Assembly (NCBI GenBank): GCA_025093555.1
Contig: JAIWNF010000041.1
Span: 62,001 to 126,000 of the forward strand
DNA length: 64,000 nt
Origin: Circinella umbellata
Taxonomy: Eukaryota > Mucoromycota > Mucoromycetes > Mucorales > Lichtheimiaceae
Direction of reading: 5' to 3'
A program made the translations under genes and the position numbers. Within the stretch, counting starts at the first letter, position 1. The number at the start of each line of letters is the position of its first letter. Positions 1 to 11,214 of this stretch are shown one piece after another. The notes beneath the pieces are model-generated. The model had not been told where the DNA came from, did not search any database, and saw only the letters and a list, made by a program, of their open reading frames with translations.

Positions 1-1
1 A

Positions 2-2089
2 CAAGATATTATCAATACAATCGCCCATACACACAATGGATTTGTCATGACGCCCAAAGATGTTTATAACTTCTATCAAATGACTGCTAGCACACCAGGT
101 GCTTCCACCGAATTTCGCCCCTTATTGGAGTTTTTGCAAGGAGAAGGCTATATTGTTCACTATGAGGTGACAAGACCAGGAAATACTCTCAAGGCTCTAT
201 TTGTTATTCATCCCGATTCTATAATGCTTGCTAGACGTTTTTCAGAAGTAACGCTCATAGATTCAACATACAAGGTTAATTTTCATAACATGCCTCTTGT
301 TCACATTGTTGGTGTCTGTAATCTTGGAAGTCGTCAGCTTCGTACATTTCTTATTGCATGCTGTGTAATGGTGGATGAAAAAGAGTCTTCCTACACCTGG
401 ATGGCCAAAAATTACATGATATTGTATGGCCTACATCATCTATTTTTTCACCCCCTGCACTTTTTGTTACCGACCAAGATCCTCAACTTATCAAGAGCAT
501 CCACAGTGAATTTCCATCAAGTGATACTATTCGGTGCGCCTGGCATGTTCAAAAGAATTTCTCTGACAGGTATAATGGCAAGTTTACTCCAAAGAAGCGG
601 GGACAGAAATACTCAGACCAAGATAAAATGGATCATATTGTCAGCAAGCTACTATGGTGTAGAACAGAAAAAGAGTTTGACAACGCTGTTGAGTGCTATT
701 ATAAACATATTCCCAAGTCTTCAATTGAAGCAGAGCTAAAGAGTTATATGGCTAGGTAATTTTTAAAACTCTATGCTTATATTTGATTATCTTTACCATT
801 ACTACTGGCACTATTGCATTTTATTACTGTAATAACCGTTATAAAATAATTATTCTTGTGTAATAGCTGTTTAGAAAATAAGCACGTCTGGGGTGGTTAT
901 TGGTGTGAACAGTTTCCTCATTTTCAATCCCGAACAACATCAAGGGTCGAATCATACCATAAAAGCTTAAAAGCACGGATAACTAAGTATGGTTCTTTGT
1001 TACATTTATTTCAAAAGATAAACGAGAAGCGTAATTGGATGGTATGTTTGTTCTATCTACATTTCTTTTTATAAAACATACACCAATATAATTATAATTT
1101 TATACAAGGACTAACATACATACTGTATTATAATATATAGATGGAGGATGAAGACGGTGAGCTTTATTTAGAGCTACTGAAGCAACCCGTGATCATATCA
1201 AGTGATGCAGCAAAATACTTCGAGAACCTCCTTGGACGCGTTTCTCACTATGCTTTATATATCCTACGTAATGAATATATCAATATCGATGAAGATAACC
1301 ACAATGACAATTGCTGCTGTATTGTAAAGCAAAACCTTCGACTTCCATGTCGCCATGCAATGATTAAAAGTGATATGCCAATTTTATTAGAAAGTGTGTA
1401 TTCTTTCTGGCATATATATGAAGAAGGCAAGTATTTCGAGAAATATCATTATGTATATAAACTATTAGGTGTAATTTATAACGAGATCACTATTATGAAC
1501 ATACTAACATATACTTTTAATATCTATAGAAGCCGATGTTAGCATAAAATTATCAGCAAAGAATTATCATCAAGGGCAACTACTATACTTTATACATTGC
1601 AAGAAAGATTTATACAGATCTACGATCACCAGCGCCTAAACTTGTTAATGGATAATATTGAGAATATCTTGGCTAATGATGACGATATTTCTACTGACAT
1701 CAATAAAATTCAAATACCAAGAAAAATCAAAGCAAAAGGTCGTCCAAAAAAGCGAATCGCTAAACCAAGAAAAACAATCATCGATAAAATTAATTACGCA
1801 GACTTGAAACGTAAACGTGAAATTGGAAAAGAACGCTCATCAGATATTGGTACCACTATTAACCACCACCCAAAAAAGAAGTAAGAATATATTTCATTTT
1901 TTCCAATGGATTCTTATACTGTAACTTTCTATACTTTGTTATATAATAATACTGTTATACTTCTTAGACAACATATAGTGAAATCAGAGGAAAGCAACAT
2001 ACCAATTCCAAATATTCCCAAACGTCGTATCAAAAACGTGAGATGTAGTACTAATCAAGAAGACACACTCCATATATTACATGCCAAAG
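2..2089 (+). CDS. MULE transposase segment with SWIM zinc finger, one frameshift, 5' truncated by window edge
   Basis: This is the catalytic part of a Mutator-family DDE transposase, which cuts and moves its own element in the nucleus. The frame is open from base 2. Reconstructed exons are 2-755, 867-1041, 1141-1452, 1543-1880 and 1968-2089. They show the expected acidic triad: D in LIDSTYKVN (about 264-290), D in FVTDQDPQL (about 466-492) and E in TTSRVESYHK (about 928-957). A SWIM finger, CCCIVKQ...LPCRHAM, lies at about 1312-1360, and a basic GRPKKR stretch near 1738. The third intron is the least certain: 1453-1542 is preferred and 1431-1556 also keeps frame. One lesion is visible. At 407-411 an A5 run must be A6 to keep frame (before it YTWMAK, after it KLHDIVWPTS). 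This may be a real mutation or a homopolymer assembly error. The frame does not stop at 2089 but continues through an intron into the protease-like exons. Confidence 0.75.
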
Positions 2090-2165
2090 GTAATTCATAA
2101 TTTGTTAATTCTAGATATCTTTTCTTATGTAGTGTAAGTAAAAAATTAACAAACGTTAAAAATAG

Positions 2166-4065
2166 TACCGTACGAACTGTATCTCGAGCCAAACAACACT
2201 AATTCTTGCTTTATCGATGCACCAATGGAAATGCTTTGGAGTTCAATACTGCCGTATATAAATCTCGACTCTGTTTCATTACTACACACACCTTACAATG
2301 TGGTTGATATTATGCTCCGTCTTTCCTCGCACTATCATCAAAAGAATACCATAACTGGCAGATCAATGGCTACCAGTATTGCACGCCGCTTTGCTTGGGG
2401 TCTTTCCGAATTTTCAGATCGACAAATGAACAGTGCTCATTATTTCGTAAAACAACATTTACTGTCAAAGGCTTCATTGACATTTAAACAGAACTTCTTT
2501 CCGACATACACTTGTTCTACGATCTGTTCCTCTTGTGGTTTCAAATCAACACGAGAAAATCTGCTATTGGATATTGATACGGTTACTAGCGAGATAACTA
2601 CAGAAGATCCTATTGAATTTACAGACCAGTTTTATGCTCATCATGTACTGAATCCACGACAAGCAAAATGTAATTCGAAGGACTGTGCCCATAGAGATGC
2701 TACCCAAGAAAACATCATCACAAAATATTCTCCATTTTTGTTGATTGGGGCTGCCATGTGGAAAGATCCGCGATCAGATATAATTCAGTACACGCATTTT
2801 CCTTATGAGATGAAGTTCCATGATGCACATTATATACTACATTCAAAAGTACACAGTGTGACTGATGATGGATTTCATTTTTATACAGTTGCAACTGTTG
2901 AACATAATAGTGAGCGATTCCTGGCTCGCTTTGACAATCTTAAACCCAATGTTGAAATTATAACGAATCGAGTATCACGAACCTCACAAGAAGTACTTTG
3001 CCAACCAGACAAAACTACTTTTGTATGCTACAAGCTATCAACAATCAACAAGATACGGCCAACACTAATGGATACATTAGAAATCAATGAATCAGATGCC
3101 GTGTTGAGCCCTCGGTTGATTGGCGGTCGTGATGGTTCTTGTAAGTGTAATTTTTTTCACAGTAAAATATTTTATCTACCTATTACTAAAAGTTCTAATA
3201 CTGTATGTGTTGTATATAGTGAGCCAGTGCTACTTCTGTAAGAAAAAGTTACCGACACCGTTCACAAAAGTAATACAAGACCTTCATTCTAAGTACTCTA
3301 TAACCGAAAGAATGCAGAAGTATTGCCAGAAGTACTTACTTAGACGAGGACCAATGAGCATGAAGCAGCGAGAAATCATTAATTTACATGATACACTTGG
3401 CTTAAGTAAGCAAGAACGTGATCACTTCTGCTGGACACATCGGTTTGAATGTGATTACAAGCCAGTAGCATTGGAAGAATCCTATCCTTTGTCAATTGAC
3501 TTTGGGGAGCTCAATAATCGGATAAAAGATTTAAAGAGCCAACTTGATGGAATTATTGCTGGGACGGAGGACAGCTTCTATTTGAGGCAAGCCATCAGAT
3601 CAATAGAAAAGCTTGGAAGTAGAAAAGCTCAGAGCATGGTTCAAATGTTGCAGGAATCGCATGAATTTTCAGTATGTATAATAGTGATAACTTAAAATTT
3701 TAGTAACAATCAAATAAAACAATTTTAACAAAATCAATTTATATTACTTATAGGTTGGATATTATGGGAATCGAGGACAGGTTGCTATTGCAAATGCATT
3801 AGTCTCTATGTATTTAAAAAAACTTTCAGGAAATATTGAAACATATGGTCTAAGACCTATGTCATATATCCAGCAAGTATTAATTCCAGAAACCGGTGCA
3901 CGGTTAATCCGTGAAGATATAAAAGAGGCTCGACGAGACAATAAGCTAAATGAATTTGATATGATGCAGGTGGAACATGCAGGGGACCAAAAACTCTTGG
4001 AGTATGCACGATTGCGAATGAAGAAAAGTCGTGTATGGGGCAATAATATGTACCCGGAAACTTAA
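2166..4065 (+). CDS. Ubiquitin-specific-protease-like domain plus RTC4-like domain, in frame with the MULE transposase
   Basis: Exons are 2166-3140, 3220-3671 and 3754-4065 (introns of 79 and 82 bp, canonical GT-AG). The upstream intron 2090-2165 joins them in frame to the transposase. The first exon opens with NNTNSCFIDAPMEMLW, matching the catalytic Cys box of C19 (USP) peptidases. Paired Cys motifs follow (CSTICSSC and CNSKDC, a possible zinc finger), then GFHFYTVATVEHN and ARFDNL, which match the USP His box and its following Asp/Asn. A potential Cys-His-Asn triad is therefore present. The remainder carries CYFCKKKLPTP, HRFECDYKP, YPLSIDF, GYYGNRGQ and QVLIPETGARLI, the signature blocks of the RTC4-like domain. 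That domain is named for a yeast protein linked to telomere capping, and its biochemical role is unclear. A separate downstream gene is possible, but no start codon precedes the Cys box in this frame, which argues for a fusion. Confidence 0.72.
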
Positions 4066-4437
4066 TAACAATACTATCATTCGATTCTTTACTTCGTACA
4101 ATCACCACTTGATCACTATTACTCAATCTCTTTACATATAGTTTCTTTTACTACGTAAAATCTATTTTCTTTTTCCATATATATATACGTACTTGTCTAC
4201 TTTTATATTATTATTACATATAATTACTTTATATTCCTATATTCTTAACTTTATTTTCTTTTTCTTTCTACCATCCATACTTATATTTCCTTTTTACGTA
4301 ATACTTTTTACATAGCTTAAATATATCTTAATGAAATAAAATAACAAATAGATATAATCAGCTTACTGTTCTATATAGTTTTGGCTTTGAACGTTACACC
4401 ATGAGAGATATGAAAGCAACATATTAAGCTATCAGAA

Positions 4438-5480
4438 GAAAAATCGCACAAATAATGAGTTATGCTAATAGGAAATCTGTGTAGTTGTGAAAACCATTTC
4501 TACAATAAAAAAAATCGCACCAATAAAGCCGTTTTTAATCAAATAATCCAAGTACATTATCTGTTTTTTGTGTATAATATGCGAGCAAGTTGGTGCTAAT
4601 GACCAGTAATAATCAATAAGCTTTTATATTATATATTTTGGTAGACTACTTTTACATTATCAAATAAACTGTTAGCTATGGCATTTAGAAGTAAAAAAAA
4701 ATCGCACAGCTTTTTCTCATATTTTACGCCCAGACAAAAAAAATCGCACGGATAAGCACTTGTAATTTTTTTTGAAAAAATAAAAAATCGCACCGCACTA
4801 CAAATAAAGCCGTTTTTAATCAAATAATCCAAGTGCATTATCTGTTTCTTGTGTATAATATGCGAGCAAGTTGGTGCTAATGGCCAGTAATTATCAATAA
4901 GCTTTTATATTATATATTTTGGTAGGCTACTTTTACATTATCAAATAAACTGATACGTAGCAATGCCATTTAGAAGTAAAAAAAATCGCACAGCTTTTTC
5001 TCATATTTTACGCTCAGAAAAAAAAAATCGCACGGATAAGCACTTGTAATTTTTTTTGAAAAAATAAAAAATCGCACCGCACTACCAATAAAGCCGTTTT
5101 TAATCAAATAATCCAAGTGCATTATCTGTTTTTTGTGTATAATATGCGAGCAAGTTGGTGCTAATAACTAGTCATAATCGACATACCTTTATATTATATT
5201 TTAGTAGACTAGTTTTACATTATCAAATAAACTGTCAGCTATGGCATTTAGAAGTAAAAAAAATCGCACAGCTTTTTCTCATATTCTACGCTCAGAAAAA
5301 AAAATCGCACGGATAAGCACTTGTAATTTTTTTAAAAAAGTTTCTTAATGAAGTACGTTTAGTAAGAGAAGTCGTACTGGTAATATCACTAGAGGATTGG
5401 CTATGGCTGTTTGCGCTGTACCACTACAATTAAACACCCGCGAGAAAAAAATCGCACCGCTAAGAAAAAAAAATCGCACA
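4438..5480 (+). repeat. Twelve direct A-tract-TCGCAC boxes in a non-coding array
   Basis: The hexamer TCGCAC, always preceded by a run of roughly 5-9 A (the first copy by five), begins at 4444, 4515, 4702, 4744, 4788, 4986, 5028, 5072, 5264, 5305, 5452 and 5474. All copies point the same way. Some are carried by the 283-bp tandem repeat, but the first, second, eleventh and twelfth lie outside or at its edge, so the box is repeated independently of the larger duplication. By position, next to a MULE coding region, these are candidate subterminal transposase-binding sites. That role is inference. Confidence 0.85.
4523..5338 (+). repeat. Tandem repeat, about 2.9 copies of a 281-284 bp unit
   Basis: The segment beginning ATAAAGCCGTTTTTAATC recurs at 4523, 4804 and 5088. 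Each copy continues through AAATAATCCAAGT, a GCGAGCAAGTTGGTGCTAAT stretch, CATTTAGAAGT and three A-tract-TCGCAC boxes. The last copy diverges near 5338. The copies differ by scattered substitutions and small indels, so the duplication is recent but not brand new. The repeat has no coding potential. Confidence 0.9.
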
Positions 5481-6036
5481 GGTAGCACTACCCTAAAAAT
5501 AACATAAGAAAATTTTCACATCCCCCTTAATTTCACTTTCACGGCATTTAGCAGCATTGAATCCTTAACGGGTATGTAAATCAAAAAAAAAATTATGTGA
5601 TAAATATAAGGATTGTAATTAAACTAGTATACAGGATGGGTTACTTTTTTTTATTACGTCATTTGCATGTTTTTTCTTAAGAGTTTATTCAATGTTTATT
5701 CTCTTCTTGTTTTTCTCGTTTCAAGTCTTTGCATAGTACTAAGATCAGGTGCCTTAAACAGCTTGAATTCATTTTTAGCCCATCATGCTAGCGATCGGTT
5801 TGTCATGGTTCGTGGGTTAAGTTTTTCTCAGCCAGAATACTATATTGTTCAGCTGTCAAACCAACGTTAGATTCGGTTACGTACTGTTATTTTGTTTTGG
5901 TATAACTTATATAAAGTAAAAATACAGAAAGATGAAAAGAAAATAAATTATTTCTGCACTATCTATAACTTTTTTTCAAAAAAAAAGTGTTTAAGACGTG
6001 CTCAAATAAAAAAAAAGAAATAGTTACAAAAATGCA
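5481..6036. other. Non-coding gap between MULE tail and F-box relic
   Basis: This is AT-rich DNA without a supported gene. A short open stretch at 5667-5870 has a hydrophobic start and no recognisable family. I treat it as chance or an unidentifiable remnant. Confidence 0.6.
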
Positions 6037-8063
6037 TCAAGAACATTCGTATAAAAATAGTTTATTAATTAATACGTATTTTGATACAATAAAAGATATA
6101 CAGTAGTGAGCTGAAGTATTCAATAGGTATATGCACATCTTGGAGAAAAATTTCATAGTATCCGTTAATTTTCGCACCCCTTTATTTTCACAAAAAAAAT
6201 GGAAAATGGCCCTAAGAAATTGACAGGGACCCTCTGTACCATCTTCATGGTATTCTGGTTCAGTAGAAAAATAAGTCAAACTCTTGATTTTCGATGCAGT
6301 CAAGACAATGTTATGGTTTATTTCAAAGATGTTGTCAAGGTGTAACTCTGTTAACAGTGATGACGATGGTGGTGATAAGAATGTTGTCGCTGTCGCTGTA
6401 AAGATGACATTGTTATTACTTCTTCTCTCAAATATTTTCAAAACGTCATGGAATTTATTTCCATTAAATATACAACTCGTCAAACAAAGTTTTGTGATTT
6501 TCAGCATTTTAATAATAGCGTCTAGTACATTGTCTGGAACCATTAGCTAAGCGATGTAATCTCAGCGCCTGTAAATTGGGGGCCTGTTGGTTGATGCCAC
6601 TGTTGTTGTCATTCGGTACCGTTGTTATGGCAGGTAATAAATATTTACACGCCAAAGAGTGATAACCATCCTGATTCAAACAGAGTTCAGTTAAGTTTAT
6701 CAACAGAAACTTTATGTAAATCATCTGTCCATTTTCTCCAGTTGTTGTTACTAGTGCTTGTATTCCTGTCAAAATTCATTGAGAAAAAAGATAATGTATG
6801 GTGATGGTTCTTGATCAATTGCAACAACGTGTGTGGTGAAGCAATACTAGAAACTTAAACATATTTTAAGCCAGGTGAATTATTATACAATGTAATATTG
6901 TCGCAGTTGTTCCACTTGATAGCAAACGTACAATTGTAGGAATATTGATCAGGCATTACTTGAAGTATTTTGATGCTCTGGCCATGTTTTCGAATTGCTG
7001 TATAAATGCTTTCGTTACAGTTTTGGATAGCTAAATGCGAAAGATGTGGAAAATACTTCAAGAGTTTCTGTAAATCGGTTCGCTTCATTTTATCTTTTTT
7101 ACAAGGTGAGGATAATAATAGTTTTTTTAATGAAGCGTTTTGTTGTGCTGTTAATGTAATTGGTAAGAATACTGGATAATCAGGTTCGACGGGAACATAT
7201 CGTAACGTCGTGAGGCTATTGCAAATATTGAGAATAGCAGATAAGTTCGGAAGATTGGTACTCTTCTCAAGAAAGTATAGATCTAGAATCGTTAATGTCT
7301 TGGAAAACGCATTCAAAATGAAAGACAACTTTGAATATGAAATAGGATCTACATGATTAGCTAATACATCTTTATATTACGTATAGGTAAAATATAAATA
7401 ATTAATTTAACCTGAATGTTCTTCTTTCTTCACTGTATTAGAACTACGTACTTACAATAATTCTTAAGTTCAATATTTAGTGATCGCATTTTTGGAAATT
7501 TGGTGGTTCGAAAAAGCTCGACTAGCGTTGCTGATAATTGTGAATTATGTATTATTTTGATCTCTTCTATATGTTGAGAGATTGAAGGCAAAAGCATATG
7601 GTGTGGTGATGGTATCTCGTCATTTTTTGAGGTCCAAGTTCCAAACGATATTCGTTTTCAGAATTTAGAATAATTAAGAATAATATTACGTCAAGTTGAA
7701 CATACCCGCGAACAAGATGTGATGGAGTCTCGATCAAAATAATTATCAAAAATAGAATGTATAATTTCCAATGGTAATTGGCCCAGAATATCCATACGGC
7801 AGTTTTTACGTGACTCGGCTTCTTGTTTTCCTTGAAGTAATGCTTTATATCCCTCATGCTTTATCGGGATATGGTTCAAGCCCATGTTGAAAACCTTGAT
7901 TGCTTTTTTTTTGTTTTCCGTAAACTTTATAGCAATGGCCAGCAATAAGATACCCTGTAGGTTGTTCTGGACTACATGCTATCATATCCCAGGCGCCTCG
8001 TAGTTCATTTTTATATTTTCTTTTTGGTACCGATGTTTCCGTTCGTACTTTGGGTGATTCCAT
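6037..8063 (-). pseudogene. Decayed F-box / leucine-rich-repeat protein gene
   Basis: Read on the minus strand, the start (8063) encodes AWDMIACSPEQPTGYL, then a TPR-like helix pair (KAIKVFNMGLNHIP). An F-box core follows (DILGQLPLEIIHSIFD) with the usual CSRVC. LRR-like segments come after it, such as LNLTEL-type and NLQALRLHRLA repeats, down to 6037. F-box proteins of this build act as substrate adaptors of SCF ubiquitin ligases. The gene is broken in several ways. The A9 run at 7903-7911 (T9 on the plus strand) shifts the frame, where A8 would restore it. Two in-frame TGA codons sit at 7691-7693 and 7658-7660, exactly where family members have Trp (CSxVCxTW and SKFW). A further frameshift lies near 6543-6550. 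A normal intron remains plausible around 7340-7450. It is most likely non-functional. Confidence 0.72.
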
Positions 8064-8911
8064 TTTTAATATATATACTTCCCGTGGATGGTTTTTGTTG
8101 GATAACTGATTGTTTGCTGTTGTTTAGATTACCAAATTGATTCCAATAAACTTGATTATAAACAAAAAGAATGAACTTCAAAATAAAAGAGAAGAGTTAT
8201 ATTCAATCTTTTTTAATGTTACCAAATATTTGAACGGTAAAAGTCCGACTAGAGAGGACGCAGCATAGAAAGGGCATTACTATAATATTTTGCGCCCGTA
8301 GTGGAACGTTGATTCTTTGGCCTACTAAAAAGCATAGTGTCTTGACCGAACAATTTCACTATTAAAAAATATATGTAAAAAACTTTATTAATTCGGGAGT
8401 AGTGACCGAACTTTCCGTAAAAGACGTCGAACATACAACATGCAGCATTTACTATAAAAATTTACTGCATACTGAACCTGCAGTAGCACAAGAGGTTGAA
8501 GGGTAGCTACACATGATCATATAACGCTCCTTTTTTCAGTTGTTACAAGAACCATCTCAAGTACTGTAAATCAACCTTCTCAGCCTCAATAAATTGGTCT
8601 TAATTTTTATTATCGATAAATATTATCCGTATAAAGCTTACTTCTGTCTTAAGCCTGAAATTACGTAATTTCTCCGTATTTTTCATGATTCAGGCCAAGT
8701 GACAAATAATAATAATAAAAGTTACGTAATGTTATTATTCATATTTAGATAAGTAAAAATAAAGGGATAAGCAGGACGGGAATAATAAGAAATAAAAAGA
8801 TTCCAGGGACGGGGCGGGAGGGAGGGAGGTAATCGGAATTGATATAAATTATGCTTTGATTTCTTCTTTTTTTCTGTTTATGTACACACAAAAATAACCT
8901 TCCCCATTATT
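8064..8911. other. Intergenic, nothing recognised
   Basis: AT-rich sequence between the dead F-box gene and the 3' end of the BSD gene. There is one chance open frame (8249-8434), no family motif and no repeat worth naming beyond short A/T runs and a GA-rich patch near 8815-8830. Confidence 0.6.
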
Positions 8912-10595
8912 TTAAGCTGTTTCAATTGCACCTTTTCGTAATTCTCGTTCCCATTCTTCCATATCTTCAAAGTTTTCATCCATCTTTTTAACTGGTTCTT
9001 CAGTCTTTACTGGAGTTGGTGATGACGATGACTTATTTTCTACCTCTTTAGTCGTTGTCGTTGTCGTTGATGTTTTTGTTTCAGTTGACTTGGTTGTCTT
9101 CTGGTCGTCTACGTCAAAAAAAAAAAGAGCCGAATAAGCTTTCTGTTTCCATGACAACCAAGTAATCATTCTGATTTTAAGCCAACAAACCTTTCTTTCC
9201 TTCATTTTCTTCACCATCACTGGTTGGATAATCAAAAAGAACATCATTTTTTTCATCCTGATTATGTAATCAATTTGATAAGTAAATAGTTGTTTAAATT
9301 ATATAAAAAAAACAATAGCCACCCCCTCCCCTCTTTTTTATGATCTAGTCCTCCTTCCTAGATATTTATAGTATTATATATATAGAGAGAGAGAGAGAGG
9401 GAGGGAGTAGAATGCAAAATACCTCTTCTTCTTGTTCATGTTGAGTTGGATCAATATCAGTTGAACTTAATACTGATTGTTTTTCTAAAGTAACTCGATA
9501 AAAATAATTTCTCCAAAAAATAGGTTCTTGTACTCTTATATAAAATTTCCCAAAAAAAAGTTTTTATCCATTAGATCAAATAAAATAATCATTACGAGAC
9601 ATGTATATAATACCCTCTCTACTTTTTTTTCTCCCTTTTAAAAATCCGTATCATATACTTTACTGTTGAGGTACAAGTAAAAAACGCATTCTTGCTAATT
9701 CTTCATCATGTTGTAAGACAGCTTTTGCAGTTTGACTATAAGCTTTTAAGTCAAATTGAAAACTTGTATCTTCAGGTGGTGAAAATAAGAAATTACGTTG
9801 ATCCTAAATTATATATGTATCCAGTTTAAGGACTCGTTCAAAGAAAACCAATACCTTTTACTTTTCATCATCATTATTATTATTATATGAATATATGCAT
9901 TACCTTGGATAATGCGAGAATACGTTTTTTCATTTCTTTTTCATAAGCTCCATATCCTTGCCATGGTGCAACAAGTTCTATATAACAAGTTTCAAGTAAA
10001 ACAGAGGGTCATTTATATTACAAATTTGAGAAGGAGGGGGGAGTGTTCCTGGTAAACTATATTATCTTTTTTTTTACCTGATCCACGTGTATTCTTTTTT
10101 GTGGCTGTTCTTGCTGTAGTTGTTGTTGTTCCATTATTATATTCATTAAGAAAATTATTTCGTTCAGCTTCAAATGAATTGGGTAGATTCGCAATATTTT
10201 GTGGTAATTCTTTTGCTTTTGCTTGAATGGTTTGTGAAAAGTCGTTAAATCGTTTAAATGTTCCAGGAAAACCTTGTTCAGTTTCTTTTTGTAAAGATGA
10301 GGTCCATGAAGAAAATGTTGAGCTAACACTACCAAATAATGAACTTGCTGCTGCTTGTGGAGTAGTAGGCGTTTTTTGTTGTTCTTCTTCTTTTTTCGTG
10401 TTAGTAGCAGCAACAGCAGCAGCAACTGACTCGCTATTAGTGTTATTATTATCGCTTTGAGTCACGACAACAGGTTCTGTATATAACAATGATAATAATA
10501 ATAATAATAATAACAAAGTCAATAAAATGGTCTTGAATACATTTCTACTTTAAAAATTGTCGATAAAAAATTATGAATTAACCTTCAGTTGACAT
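8912..10595 (-). CDS. BSD domain-containing protein, seven exons, 333 aa
   Basis: Exons on the minus strand are 10595-10583, 10476-10078, 9977-9904, 9803-9664, 9534-9423, 9257-9191 and 9108-8912. All splice sites are GT-AG and the total is 1002 nt, in frame. The N-terminus (MSTEEPVVVTQSD) leads into an Ala/Gln-rich region and an amphipathic SSLFGSVSSTFSSWTSSLQK stretch. Conserved blocks follow: LVAPWQGYG, KKRILALSKDQRNFLF, then the BSD core at about residues 170-225 (FDLKAYSQTAKAVLQ, RMRFLLVP, FWRNYFYRV) with its FW pair. The C-terminus is Thr/Ser/Glu-rich and ends EEWERELRKGAIETA. The short BSD module is found in TFIIH p62 and in synapse-associated-like proteins; this architecture matches the latter, a small cytoplasmic or membrane-associated class of poorly known role. 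Intron 5 contains a GA dinucleotide run. The next clearly supported gene is the P4-ATPase, about 3 kb away. Confidence 0.88.
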
Positions 10596-11214
10596 TTTCT
10601 TTTCTAAAACTAGTTATAAAAATGGTGAACAGGGGAAAAAAAAAGGTTGGGGTGAGTTTGTGAGTTTTAAAAAAAAGGTTAATATGTACATGATTCAAAT
10701 AAGCAGTATATTATCCAAATTAAATTTTACTCATGACATTTAAAGTTTCTTCTTTTAAATAATCTCAGATGATGAACAATGGATAGGTTTTTTTTTATTC
10801 TGACGAATGACTTTTGTTGATATAAATACATGGATGTGAAAAGAAATTATAATAAAAATGGTTAGAATGTTATAAAGAAAATAAAAATAAAAGAGATATA
10901 TGACCATAAGGTGTGTGTTTTTTCGGCTTTTCTTAGCTACTCTGGCTTTCTACTTTACATCATGGAAAAAAAAAGATTCATGATATATATTGTAATTTAT
11001 GCATTATGGTACACCATGAGAAATTCTTTTTTTTCTTTCTCCATGACAACAGTGGATTACAGTACTTGATTAATTAGTATTATGTATGGTTATACATAAT
11101 TGTTTGCTAGCAGTAATAATAACAATTGAATAAGTGAGATGGGGACGAGAGATAGGTATGCGCGAGAAAAAAGGGGATTTAGGATATATATATATATATA
11201 AAGTGTTAAAGGAA

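Larger units (their letters stand above)
1..5480 (+). mobile_element. Mutator-like (MULE) DNA transposon, 5' end outside window
   Basis: The block combines a MULE-type transposase, downstream protease-like and RTC4-like exons in the same reading frame, and a repeat-rich non-coding tail (4066-5480) with twelve A-tract-TCGCAC boxes. MULEs often carry captured or accessory domains and long repetitive ends, so I read the tail as the right-hand terminal region. The left end lies beyond base 1. I found no convincing terminal inverted repeat or target-site duplication at the right side, so the 5480 boundary is only where the last box stops. The coding part is intact except for one single-base frameshift, which suggests a young copy. 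Confidence 0.7.

Noticed and set aside
4438..5480. TCGCAC array considered as a CRISPR-like array
   Set aside because: The genome is eukaryotic, the repeat core is 6 bases plus A-tract, spacing is irregular, and spacers repeat as parts of a 283-bp tandem unit.
5667..5870. Short plus-strand frame with hydrophobic start
   Set aside because: No family motif, no flanking splice signals, and composition expected from T-rich DNA.
7658..7693. Idea that TGA is read as Trp in this organism
   Set aside because: Intact genes here use TGG for Trp, and two gene models (RhoGAP and the Q-rich protein) end in TGA; the TGAs at Trp sites occur only in decayed relics.
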